A stretch of DNA of 64,000 bases from contig JASVEC010000005.1 of assembly GCA_030770535.1 (NCBI GenBank), positions 1,178,001-1,242,000 on the forward strand, given 5' to 3'. Under the pieces are notes generated by a model that had not been told where the DNA came from, made no database searches, and saw only the letters and a list, made by a program, of their open reading frames with translations. Below are positions 46,036 through 56,961 of the stretch, one piece after another (the first letter of the stretch is position 1; each line of letters begins with the position of its first letter). The stretch is from Batkoa obscura. Its lineage: Eukaryota > Entomophthoromycota > Entomophthoromycetes > Entomophthorales > Batkoaceae. The position numbers were made by a program, and so were the translations under genes.

Positions 46036-46308
46036 TTTGTCGCAGCTACGATAAACTTTATTTTAATCCTATTTTAAATTGACTATTTAGAAACAATTTA
46101 AATATATTATATATCTAATATGTATACTTAAAACTATATAAAGAAAACTGAATTTAATGGATGGTAAAATTGGCTTTTATAGTAGCTTTTGAATTGTTTA
46201 TAAATTATGGGGAAATTAGAATATTTAACACACAATTACATAACGAATATTTTACAAAACCTTAGCTAATAAAAATTTATGGGCTATGAGTAAAAGTCAT
46301 ATAATATA

Positions 46309-46408
46309 TGGGGATGTATTTTATTGTTTAAGGATTTTACTAACGATCTTTCTGCTCAAATAACGCTTAAAAATGGAAAAAATAATGAAACCAAAAAAAA
46401 CACCCCCA
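46309..46408 (+). repeat. MITE copy
   Basis: Starts TGGGGATGTATTTTATTG and ends ACACCCCCA; TATA on both sides. Confidence 0.9.
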
Positions 46409-47699
46409 TATAAAGATTTATATGGAAATGGAGGCATATTTCGTTTATACTTTTAGAGGGATTAAGATATTAACTCATAAAACATAATAAATTCAGATTC
46501 TAAATTCATAATTTTAAATAGAAAGAATAAATTAGTCCAATTAACAATTACTTGCTCCAATCTTTTATTTTGTATTGTAGAGTCTGTTTTTGATACAAAA
46601 ATTGCTGACATTGCCTGACATAACTTAATGAAGTTGTTTATAATTATTTGAATTAATGAACACCAAAGACTAATTATCTAAAATTGTTATTCATCAACAC
46701 AAAAATATCGAAAAACTATTCTCATTTAAAATATATATGACTTTCTTTTGAGACTTATAAGTTATTAAAATATATCAATTTGAAAACAGTAAATAATTAT
46801 AGAATGTGATAAGTTAATTTATTTTAAAGACTTTGCTATATTCTTAACATATTTAGAATTAAAATTCTAAAAATAGCTTAATTTACTTGTATTTATGCTA
46901 TTTATCCTAAAAGCAGTAAGTAATCAAATAAAATTATTATTTGAATAAAAAACCTTGTTGACATACTATTACTTTTATATTAGCCAATTTAGGCTTCTAA
47001 TATTTTATTGTGGTCAAGCATTGAAGTATATAGATTCAACAAAAATGTGGTTTATTCATAAAAAATATGAACTATGTCATGATTAATAATTATACATCAC
47101 TATATGGCTTATTTAAAGCCAATATGTTTATTTAATTCGAAAATATTCAATTTTATAGTTTTAAAAATATTACAAAAGTTATAAGAGTTTTATTATAGAA
47201 TATATTAACATTATAAATATTAAAGTCTACAGTCTTATACAACAGTCTGTATAGAGCCAGAATTGCTTTTTCACTATTATTTTCACTATTTTCATTTACT
47301 ATTGTCTTTGGTATTTTTCTACTCAAATTATTTTTTATCAAAGCAATAGTCTTTTTTCTTACAAAAATAGTGAGAGTGGTTTATTTGCCAAAGTAAAAAA
47401 GAATTGCACTATAAACATCTGAATTATAGGAAAAATACGTCAGAAATATAATATAACAATAAATAAGTTACATGGCATTAGAATACTGAACAACTATATC
47501 ACATATTTAATTAATTATATATGCTATAATAGATACAGTTACAGATACAGTTACAGATACAACCAGTGATATAATTGTACTTAATAAATGAGATTACTTC
47601 CAATCAATAGTGTAGATGTTATATAAACCGAAGATATATAAGCATACAAAAGTTGTATTAAAACTCATTAGAAATTAGAATTACATACTCAAAAAAATC
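46409..47699. other. Intergenic, 1.3 kb
   Basis: No coding seen. A short direct repeat of AGATACAGTTAC (about 2.5 units) lies at 47533-47562. A TATA box for the next gene is at the right end. Confidence 0.5.
47635..47642 (+). promoter_or_regulatory. TATA box of the secreted beta-propeller-like gene
   Basis: TATATAAG, 58 bp before the ATG at 47700. Confidence 0.5.
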
Positions 47700-48563
47700 A
47701 TGAAATATTTTTTACTCACGTTAGTCCTTGGCCAGTTGGTTGCTGGTATGCAAATTAAGAATTATTTAAGTGAATCCCAATCTAATTTAGACACCTCTGT
47801 AAATGGCCCTGCTTATGATCCAACTCACAAAGCTGTATATGCCTCTTTCCATAATGAATCTCAAGGTAAAGGTAGATACTTTAGAATTATTAATGGGTTT
47901 AAAGAAGCCTTGTTTGTCCGCCCAGGAAACTATAAGGCAACTGCTACCTTATTTAATGAGAATGATCTTTATTTTGCAAATTCGGATGATAGAAAAATTT
48001 ATAAAGCTACTAAACAAAGTGTTGGACAATATGATAATGCTCAAGTTTATTGTGATTTTAGTGAATTATCAACTCAACAGGTGTCAGGTTTAGCTTTAAC
48101 CAAAGGTGGAGCCATCTTTGGAGCTATTAAAAATGGTATTTTATTTTCTTGTAATGGAACTGATAAACCAAAAATATTACTCAATCATCTTCGAGATGTC
48201 AATAATTTTGTTATGAATGAAGCAAAAGATTCTTTATTTTATGCCAAAAATAAAGATGTTATAGAACTTCCAATGTTCGGTAATGATCAAGTATCTTCCT
48301 TTCCACAAATTGCTGCTAGAGTTCCAGAGGTTCAAAAAGTAGTATCCGTTTTACCTATTAAAAATGATAAGATTTTAATTATTGGTGAAGGTTCAAATAA
48401 AATATTTTTATATACCAAACGTGGTGCTTTAGTGGAAACCATTGATGCTAGCTTCTCTGAGCTCAAGTATCTTGTGTTTAGTGAAAAAGATGGAAGTAAA
48501 GTATGGGTATTAGGAAATAATCCAGGATCAAGTAAACTTCTTGTTGATGAAATTACTCTTTAA
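47700..48563 (+). CDS. Secreted protein, SMP-30/gluconolactonase-like beta-propeller candidate
   Basis: Intronless, 287 residues. Residues 1-16 (MKYFLLTLVLGQLVAG) are a clear signal peptide. The rest has repeating four-strand-like segments with GPAYDPTHKAVYASF, ENDLYFANSDDRKIYKA, GLALTKGGAIFGAIKNGILF and NKIFLYTKRGALVETI, the wording typical of SMP-30/NHL-type propellers (x-G-x-x-x-D/N-x-x-G/N-x-hydrophobic-Y/F). Two cysteines (residues about 119 and 150) could form a disulfide. The specific enzyme activity cannot be told; the metal-binding Glu/Asn/Asp set of gluconolactonases is not obvious. Confidence 0.65.
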   Translation: MKYFLLTLVLGQLVAGMQIKNYLSESQSNLDTSVNGPAYDPTHKAVYASFHNESQGKGRYFRIINGFKEALFVRPGNYKATATLFNENDLYFANSDDRKIYKATKQSVGQYDNAQVYCDFSELSTQQVSGLALTKGGAIFGAIKNGILFSCNGTDKPKILLNHLRDVNNFVMNEAKDSLFYAKNKDVIELPMFGNDQVSSFPQIAARVPEVQKVVSVLPIKNDKILIIGEGSNKIFLYTKRGALVETIDASFSELKYLVFSEKDGSKVWVLGNNPGSSKLLVDEITL

Positions 48564-48596
48564 GTAAATTCCGTAATATATCACTTTAGTATTATG

Positions 48597-48654
48597 ACTA
48601 TTTACTATTTACTATTTACTATTTACTATTTACTATTTACTATTTACTATTTAC
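48597..48654. repeat. Heptamer tandem repeat (ACTATTT)
   Basis: About eight perfect copies of a 7-bp unit, 34 bp after the stop of the secreted propeller-like gene, so probably in its 3' UTR. Confidence 0.95.
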
Positions 48655-49263
48655 TTTAATATAAATTGATTATTTAATACTAATCTTTGCCACATTTAAC
48701 TTTAACTAAATTATCATCTATATAGCTAAAATAGAGCTTTATTTTTGAAAAAAATTGTACAAGATATTATTTAAAGGTTGGTGTAACAACATGTTTACAT
48801 TATGATTATTATTAAAAATATTTAAGGTGTTAATTACCCAGTCTTTGATAAAATAATTAAAATTTATTCAATAAAGAAATAAAAGTATTAGAAGCCTCAA
48901 AGCCTTTTTTCGGACAATTTAAAATAATCAAAATTGTGGCTATAATTATGGTTTATTTTATAGAATATCCATCCTCTCTAAATAAAAGGTAAAAAAGAGA
49001 AGAAAGGGTAAAAGGTTTTTTAAAATAATATTCGATTAATAATAATAGTATAATACAAAGTTGTTCAATAATTGTAGTTATCTTAAGACTATAATTAAAC
49101 ATTTCAAGATTCTGTTCTTAAATAGTATTTCGTATATTAATTTTTTAAATATTCATCAAATAAATAAAAAATTAAACTCATTTATATTTATTAGATAAAA
49201 ATCAATATAATAATTTTGATATTTTAATTAATAAATAACATATAATATTAACGATAAAGCTTT
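48655..49263. other. Intergenic between two convergent secreted-protein genes
   Basis: AT-rich; no gene recognised. Confidence 0.5.
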
Positions 49264-50367
49264 TTAATTTTGGCCATATGGATTATAACCTGGGGGTGGG
49301 GTCCAAACTGGAGTTTTACCAGCTAATGGTTGTCCTTCAGCATATGGATTATAACCTGGAGGTGGGGTCCAAACTGAACCTTGATTAGGCTTTTGTTGTT
49401 CTACAGGCTTTTGTTCTACAGGCTTTTGCTCTTGGTTTTGTTGTTTGTTATGATTAGTTTCAATAAATGGAGCACCTTGATTGTATGAATTAGGGTTATA
49501 CTTTTCTGGAGGAGTCCAATTTACTGGACTTTGTGGCATAACATCAGCTTGTGGATATTTTTGTTTATACCATCCTGGTGCTTCAAATGGGATACCCCTA
49601 CTAGCTTGCTCACCAGAAATACCAGCACAGAAAGCAGAAGGAGCACCAAGACGAGGTCCACCTCTTGGACATTTATCTGGATTACTTGCATCATAACTCT
49701 TTTCACAAGAATATTCATCATTTTTACCCCAGAATCGACATTGTTTTGGATCTTCAGTTACAGCATCTTTACCAATAAAAGCTACTGGTGGTTTTTCACC
49801 TTTATTTCCACCACGAATTTGTAAATCAGCACAAGCATAATAATTACCAAAGGCTTTAAAACGATCACCAGTGTTGACACCACCAGAAAACCACATCCAT
49901 TGTAAAGTATAATCACCATCTTCTAAATGTGGTGGAATAATGAATTCAGTACTACATTGAGGATGATTATTAGCAAAGTTAGGTCCAGCCATATAACCAT
50001 GGAAAGAATCATCAATATTATCATCTTGTTTACAATTAGATTCAAAACAAGAATATTGGTAAACATTTTGATCAAAAGCTTGTTTATCATCACTTTGTTC
50101 AGTTGGTACAATAGCAAGTCTTACGAAACCCCCGGGGTGATTAAGTCTTTTCCATTCAACTGGAATTTTTGCTCCTCTTTGATAAACTTCTTTTTGACGA
50201 TAAGTATAATCTACTTTATCTTTGGGTGTTTCACAAGGTCCAAGGCAACCTTCTTCACCATCACAGAAACCCCAATTCTCGGTATTTCCACGAATAGCTG
50301 GTTTTTCCAAAGTAGCATGACTAGCTACTAAATTTAATATTAAAGATGTAAGTAACAAATATTTCAT
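49264..50367 (-). CDS. Secreted LPMO-like protein with tandem WTPPxxYNP tail
   Basis: Intronless, 367 residues. Residues 1-16 are a signal peptide (MKYLLLTSLILNLVAS) and cleavage would expose His17 (HATLEKPAIRG), the N-terminal His of a copper histidine brace. H77 (LNHPGGFVRLAIVP) is a candidate second brace His, and QWMWFSGG and NYYACADLQI near residues 155-185 fit the core strands of LPMO families; Cys residues pair as in secreted proteins. This supports a copper-dependent polysaccharide monooxygenase, likely acting on chitin or another wall or host glycan, though the AA family cannot be set. After a cysteine-rich region (205-250) comes a Gln/Pro-rich linker with KPVEQ repeats and three WTPPxxYNP motifs (about 284, 333, 355). 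Promoter: TATAAATA at 50423-50430. Confidence 0.78.
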   Translation of the reverse strand: MKYLLLTSLILNLVASHATLEKPAIRGNTENWGFCDGEEGCLGPCETPKDKVDYTYRQKEVYQRGAKIPVEWKRLNHPGGFVRLAIVPTEQSDDKQAFDQNVYQYSCFESNCKQDDNIDDSFHGYMAGPNFANNHPQCSTEFIIPPHLEDGDYTLQWMWFSGGVNTGDRFKAFGNYYACADLQIRGGNKGEKPPVAFIGKDAVTEDPKQCRFWGKNDEYSCEKSYDASNPDKCPRGGPRLGAPSAFCAGISGEQASRGIPFEAPGWYKQKYPQADVMPQSPVNWTPPEKYNPNSYNQGAPFIETNHNKQQNQEQKPVEQKPVEQQKPNQGSVWTPPPGYNPYAEGQPLAGKTPVWTPPPGYNPYGQN

Positions 50368-50378
50368 TATTTAATTAT

Positions 50379-50409
<31 letters not shown>

Positions 50410-52064
50410 TTAGAAGCTCAATTATTTATACCTTTTGTTCCAATAATTTTGATTTATTATTTTCAAGGAGGAATTTTTTAAAAATTCTATATTTGGTTAA
50501 AGCAGTATTAATTTAGTAATTTCTCCAATTTTTGAATCTTTGAGATTATTTTGCCACTTTTTATTCTTCAAATTGTTAAAAATTAAAGTTCTAGTTTTCT
50601 AATAAATCAATCAATTAACTATTGAATCATAACCTTATCCTTAAGTTACCATTTTATCTTATCAAAAATCTATAAGTTAAAAAATAACCAATTATATTTC
50701 AAGGTGCTCAAAGCTAATAATAGATAATATAAAACCAGATTAATTAACTATCAAGTTTTATAGCATGCTTTTTATATAACTGTTTTTTGATATTATACGA
50801 TATAACATAATAAATTAAATAGCTATAACTAAATTGATTTTTTAAGCTATTAATGCTTTATATAATTAATTTATTATTAAATATCATTCTTTTTTAATAA
50901 CATAAATATATGTATAATAATGATAATAAACTTTTATAATGAAAAATATCAAAATGATAACAAAATCAATAATTAAATAGTACCATTAAAGTCTTTAGTT
51001 TTAAATTCCTTAAATAAACCAAACCTTCTTTATAGATATGTAACTAAAAAACATTATTTAGAAAATATTATTAACTTAAGTTATTTGTATATCAAAAAGT
51101 ACAAAATACCTTATTTAAATAATTTAAAAACTTAATCAAAAATCAAACTGTTCAATTTGATTTAAGCTTAAATTTATGAAATTATGTTAAAGATGTTTAA
51201 TTCTATTTTGTTCATTTTCTATATAACATAAGTTTTCAAAATAATCGATATTTAAATACTAAATAAAAAACACTATTAAATACGATATTTAAAATAAAAT
51301 AAATCATACTATTTTTATAATGTTTGTGATCAATTTAGAATCTTAACAACTTAATCGGAAAAAGGTTGAACCTTAGGTTTAAACTAATTTATGTGTGACT
51401 GCATAAAAATAAAGCCTTATTTCAGTTGTATGTTCAATAATTTAACTAAAGTTAAATACAACAACGAATAATATTAAATGACCAACTTATGTTAAGCTAA
51501 AAACTATTTTATCTTACTAATTTATAAATCCCAAAAATTATTTAAAGGGTAATTTTATTAACAAAAAACTTACTAGATCATGAGCTATTCCTTAATATCT
51601 ACCTCTAACTTCCGCTTTTTTCCTAAACACAAGATGTTTGTGATCAAGGAAATTAGCATCAATGAATTATACTAAATTGCCAAACTTGATATACAAGAAT
51701 AGTTTATTTAAACCTTTGTTGGTAATTAAAAACTTACTCTTTTTATATGTAAAACCAATACCTTTTTTGAGCCTCTAGAACTTTGGCATAATTGTTGGGA
51801 ACAAAGATATTCGGTCACTACTTTGAAGTGAAAGTTTATATACATTTCGATTTTTTGTATCAGATGTTTTATTTCTTTACTGCATTGATATTAGATTATT
51901 CATATTTTGAATATGATCAACTACTTTCTTTGGTTTCTTATTAGCACTACAAGAAAATAAATAACATCTTTACTAGCTCTACTTTCAGCTAAAACTAAAC
52001 CGGATATATGCTGAGTTAATAATTCACTAACATCAAAACATATTGACAATTATAATGTTGTCTT
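50368..52064. other. Intergenic, 1.7 kb
   Basis: AT-rich. The part at 51590-51960 is slightly less AT-rich and may be a decayed gene, but no frame or family could be read. TATA box of the LPMO-like gene at its left end. Confidence 0.45.
50423..50430 (-). promoter_or_regulatory. TATA box of the LPMO-like gene
   Basis: TATAAATA on the minus strand, 56 bp before the ATG at 50367. Confidence 0.5.
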
Positions 52065-53082
52065 ATCGGGTTTATAGCTTTATCCGATTTAACATTGTAA
52101 TATTTTCTATTTGGTTATAGTAATCTAGATTTGAGCCAGATAGAATAGCGGCAAATAATAATAATAGAGGAGCAGTAAACTTAAGTTCAAGTATTGAGCC
52201 TATATCAAGGAACGAAAGTTTCCTAATTTTAGATACCTTAAGATTTGGAAATAGAGTTATAATAAATGAAGGAAGTTTTCAAATATATTATGAAAATAAT
52301 CTATCTTGATTTGCTTTACAAGTAGACATTTGATTGACCCACTTTTTTCAATAGAACGATTGTTTCTATTCGGATCACAGTTATTATAAAATATTTTATT
52401 ATAAAAATCCAAGTCATTAAAACTACCAATGTAAATAGCTTAAATGTTTGATATAGAAGATATTAACATGAATTTCCTTTAGATTTGGTAATTTCAAAAA
52501 GGCAGAATCAAAATAACACACTGAACTAAAATAACCTAAAACAAAATTTTTACGACTTCTTAAATGACCTACATTTACATATTTACCATTATCATTAAAA
52601 AACTCTTCACAATAATCTAATAAATATTATTATACTTTCTAAATTGTATAAGTTACTAAAGGAATCAATATTAAATCAAAGGGTAAATACTCCTGCAACT
52701 TTTAAGCCCAAGCTGAAAATAAAACTTATCTCTGAGCTATTTTCTATAACCTTTAAATGGTTCCCAAGCACTTAAATACAACACTTTCAACTTATTAAAT
52801 CTTGTTTTAATAGTATATAATCCACAAAGGCACAATGATATATCACATACATTTGATATAAGGGATTTTAATTTATTGGGTTTAAATCTTTAATACTACC
52901 TTTAATTTTTAAATTATCTCCATTGAGTTTAAATACTTCAAGTTGGTTTAAATAGTTATTAAGTAAAGCTAATGAACGTGTGTAATTATTTGAGAACATA
53001 TTTAATCTTTTTACCTTTAGTAGCTTAATCCCTAGCTTGGTATAATTATCAAATCCTTTTTTATGTAGAATAATTGGTTGTC

Positions 53083-53110
53083 TATAGTCTATAGTCTATA
53101 GTCTATAGAT
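53083..53110. repeat. Heptamer tandem repeat (TCTATAG)
   Basis: About four tandem copies of a 7-bp unit inside the F-box relic. Confidence 0.85.
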
Positions 53111-53293
53111 GTAATATTTGGGTAACGATTTAAATTTCCAATTGTCTTATCAGTTATATTTATATGTCTCATCAGTTTTCCATTTTCTTTAATAAAATTC
53201 TCTTAGTAGTCTTGATATTCATTATACTTATGTTGATCATAAACTGAATGAATTAAATTGAATTTAATAACTTTGCCTATAACCTTTAACATA

Positions 53294-53394
53294 TGAGGAT
53301 GTTTTTTTTGGTTTCATTATTTTTTCCATTTTTTAAGCACTATTTGAGTGGAAAAACTGCTAGTGAAATTCTTAAACAAAAAAATACATCCCCA
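53294..53394 (-). repeat. MITE copy inserted in an F-box relic
   Basis: Starts TGAGGATGTTTTTTTTGG and ends ACATCCCCA; TA on both sides; F-box homology continues on both flanks. Confidence 0.92.
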
Positions 53395-53496
53395 TATATT
53401 TATTTAAAAAACACAGGTCGAATGATTCAATCGGATCCACATATTTGAAAATATCTTGTAATAAAATTTTGGATAGATATTCACTTTATACTCTTT

Positions 53497-54479
53497 TTAG
53501 ATGGAATTATAAAATAAAGGAGTTCATTTTACTCTTCTTTTATACTTTTTGAATGCTAACTTAATTAAATAGTAATTACTCTTAATGATTTAAACTTTGC
53601 TATATAAAGAATTACTTTAACATATGATTATTAAAACTAATTTTAATAATTACTTAAATCTGACTACAATCATTTTGACATTAAATTATTTATTACGATT
53701 GAATATTATTTCAAATAAATAATTTCCTATTTATAATTACTTAAAATTAGCTTCCAGAAATAAAGAGTTTTTGAAATTCATTATAAATATATACAAAATA
53801 GCTTGATTTCTGTATCATTTAAGATCTTCAATTATGTATATATTTTTTCAATCTATTCCGTATTTGGTTGTTTTAATTTTACAATAAAATATTGGCTAAT
53901 TAATTGTTTTTTAGAATAGTTTAAATGTAAACAAAATGTAAACAAAATGTAAATTTATTTTTGAATAACAATCGACTATTTTTGTATACTATCAGTTGAT
54001 AAAATTAGTATAAAGGTAATAATAACTTTTAAACGTTGTTAATTTAAGTATTGTTAAATAATTGTTTTTTTTGCTCTTGAAAGGCCAAAGTCCCAAGTGT
54101 TTTGTTAGCTAAAACAAAAATTTAATTACTCAAGTCTACTTACTTAAGAGACAAAGCCATTAAAAGGAGTCATTTGATAAGGTAGGAAGTGAGTCAGGAC
54201 TTGTCTGCCTTTGGATGAGTCAGAAAGACGAAATAAGGTCCATTTTACTTCTCATCTCCAAATGGGTTCCCACCCAATGGTGAGAGAAAGGGGATTAAAG
54301 AGGATACTATTTAAATAATTGTCTTAATTTTAATCTTATAAAATCTATAATATATGCTATCTAAATCAAAGTAATATTCAATCATTCAATAATATCTTGC
54401 AGAAACTAAAAACAAAAACAAGGTAAAAATAAGGCGAAGATAATTTATTGGAAATATCATAATAAGTCTAACAACGAAG
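53497..54479. other. Intergenic with a G+C-richer island
   Basis: Mostly AT-rich. About 54075-54305 is much less AT-rich than anything nearby that is non-coding; it contains an imperfect hairpin around ATGGGTTCCCACCCAATGG but fits no known RNA and has no long frame. Confidence 0.5.
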
Positions 54480-55149
54480 TTATTATACTTTTATCCAATT
54501 TAATATTGTGATTTTTTCAAGCCTGTCGTAAGAAGCTAGGCCAGATTCGAGCGTAACAAGTGCAATAAATAATAATGAAATAGTAAGAGTATATTGAACT
54601 CTTGTATTTTTACCTTCTACTTTAAAACGAAAAATTATAAGTTGCTCAAGGTTTGGAGAAAGGAATAAAAAGTATAGGAATGTATTGAGTGAATAACTAA
54701 AATGATTAATTGTTATCTTTTTTCCAAAACTGCCTTTAATTGAACCATATTATTTATTATAAATATTATTCCCAATCAAATTAATTTTATTGAATACATA
54801 TACAATATTGGAATATATATTATTAAAACGAATGCTTTGAATATTTGTTAATGGTGAAATCAAACATAACAAAGCCTTTGATAATTGAGTAGCGTAAACT
54901 ATTTTTAACGTTGGTAGCTTTAAAAAATCATAAGAAATAATACGATTTGAATTAAATCCGCCCAAAGCAACAACATTACAGCTCTTAATTAAATTCATAT
55001 GATTAGTTTCATTATTAATACTAAAATATTGAATATTGTGATTTAAATCACTAAACATTTAAGATTAAGATTATCAAATTTTGCACTAATTGCTAATTTT
55101 GGATTAGAAACAAAGTTAATTTTAGAGTTAAATACAATAGAAGTACAAA

Positions 55150-55247
55150 TGGGGGTGTTTTTTTTGGCTTCATTATTTTTTCCATTTTTTAAGCGTTATT
55201 TGAGCAGAAAAATTGTTAGTGAAATTAAACAAAAAAATACATCCCCA
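55150..55247 (-). repeat. MITE copy inserted in an F-box relic
   Basis: Starts TGGGGGTGTTTTTTTTGG and ends ACATCCCCA, with AA on both sides rather than TA. Confidence 0.92.
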
Positions 55248-55663
55248 AATGGAACTGTTTGACTGTAACCATAATAAATTTAACTTTGTGAATTTCTTAA
55301 CAATATCTAACCCTCCAAGTTGTAACTTATAGTTAAAAGTTAATATTGGTGTTTTTAATACATTTGAATTTAAAGGATTAATGATATTTTCAGTAACAAT
55401 ATTATATTCATTGACTTTAAGAAATTACATTTGCTTCAAATACTTGTTAAATCTGTTGAAATTGTACATAATCAGATGAATCTATGGTTAACCTTCTTAG
55501 TTCTAGTAATCTAGCTTTTATTTCACTGTAGTTACTACCAAAACTTAAAAAAATAAATACTGCTATTATCATTATCATTATCATTATTATTATCAGTTGT
55601 TTGAGTATAGGCTATAGATATTATATTTGGACAATAATTTAAATATCTAGCTGTGTCACCATT

Positions 55664-55762
55664 TGGGGGCGTTTCTTTTGACTTCATCACTTTTTCCATT
55701 TTTCAAGCACTATTTGAGCAGAAAAATTGTTAGTAAAATTCTTAAACAAAAATAAATCCCCA
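55664..55762 (-). repeat. MITE copy inserted in an F-box relic
   Basis: Starts TGGGGGCGTTTCTTTTG and ends AAATCCCCA, with TT on both sides rather than TA. Confidence 0.9.
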
Positions 55763-56001
55763 TTTATATTTATACGTTTAATTAATGATCCGTTTTCCCT
55801 TATAGATCTTTCTTGATAGTCTTGAAATTCATCTTTATGTTGATTGTAAATTAAATAGATTAAATTCTACTTAATAGCATCACTTACAATCTTGAGCAAA
55901 TACTTATTTAAGAAACGTAGGTCAAACAATTCAGTTGGGTCTAAATATTCAAACATCTGTTATAATAAAATCTCAGATAAATACTCAAATTTTATACTCA
56001 T

Positions 56002-56961
56002 GTTAGAGTGTAATATAGATTAAACAAAAGGTTCTATTCGATTTTCTTTTGTATTTTTTAAATGCCATCTTAATTAAACAATATTTAACTATAAAGACAT
56101 AAACTTTAATGTATAATATATTAAGTTCTTACCAAAAATGGGTTAGGCTTTAGCATACAATAACTAAGACTTCAATTAATAGTGTTCTGACTTTGACTAC
56201 GACCGTTTTAGCATTTAATCAAATACTAAGATTAAACTTTGTTATAAATATATTTTTAGACTTAAACTATTTACACATAGCTTTTTTCATTAGAAAAGTT
56301 AATAAAATGCATTATAAGTGTATGTAAAATGGTCTAATTTTTATTCATCTATGATAAAATCGCTGTTTGAAAAATTATTACTGATTTAAACTTACAAATA
56401 TTCTAACTTTAGATTATTAACTTCAATTTATTCTTAATAATTTTTAATCAACTATCACTTTGACCCCCTATTAAGACAAAGTTATACATCAAGTTATTTC
56501 TGTATACCTTATTGTCTATAACTTTCCCCCCTATTTTTATCTACAAACACTTCATAAAATCTTTGTGTAAGCATGTATTAAATACTTTGTTTTTTATATT
56601 TTTTACAAACTCAAAAGCTTTTATATAAAAATAATTTTAGTATGCTGTTAAGTACGTACTATGCTTGTATTATATTAACTATAAATATATTTAAAGTCGT
56701 ATAGTATTGAAGTTATTGCTTTGCACTTAAATAAACCATTAAGACATTAAGTTATTTTATATTGATAATTAGTAAAATAAATAAGAGTGTTTAGCAATAA
56801 TAATTTTTTATTGTTTCAATTTGTATATTAGCTCAAATGTTTTCTGTTAATATATAATAAACAATTAATAAAAAACAAATAAAAAACAAAAGCTAATTTA
56901 AAATAAAAGGATATTTTAATATTAATAAGCTGAATTCTATAGTTGTAATAAATTATTGGAT
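56002..56961. other. Intergenic between F-box relic and intact gene
   Basis: AT-rich, no gene or RNA recognised. Confidence 0.5.

Larger units (their letters stand above)
52065..53496 (-). pseudogene. F-box/leucine-rich protein relic with a MITE inside the F-box
   Basis: The 5' end reads (with ATG lost to AAG and a frame change) EYLSKILLQDIFKYVDPIES, then a full MITE (53294-53394) splits the F-box region, after which VIGKVIKFNLIHSVYDQHKY resumes. Further pieces of the leucine-rich part run to about 52065, where LDYYNQIENITMLNRIK matches the family tail. Several frame changes and stops separate them. A TCTATAG heptamer array sits at 53083-53110. Confidence 0.82.
54480..56001 (-). pseudogene. 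F-box/leucine-rich protein relic with two MITEs inside
   Basis: Starts MSIKFEYLSEILL with an in-frame stop right after, then QMFEYLDPTELFDLRFLNKY, and continues in pieces to a family tail reading YDRLEKITILNWIK near 54480. Full MITEs at 55150-55247 and 55664-55762 split it into three parts. The open piece at 54750-55058 (VVALGGFNSNRIISYDFLKL) is a fragment, not a gene. Confidence 0.87.

Noticed and set aside
47153-47341. 62-codon frame on the minus strand
   Set aside because: No homology, no start context, AT-rich; likely chance.
49481-50331. Several antisense frames of 64-134 codons
   Set aside because: Shadows of the LPMO-like gene; composition is anti-coding.
591-55762. CRISPR-like regular repeat
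   Set aside because: The MITE copies are irregularly spaced, in both orientations and have inverted ends; a transposon family in a eukaryote.
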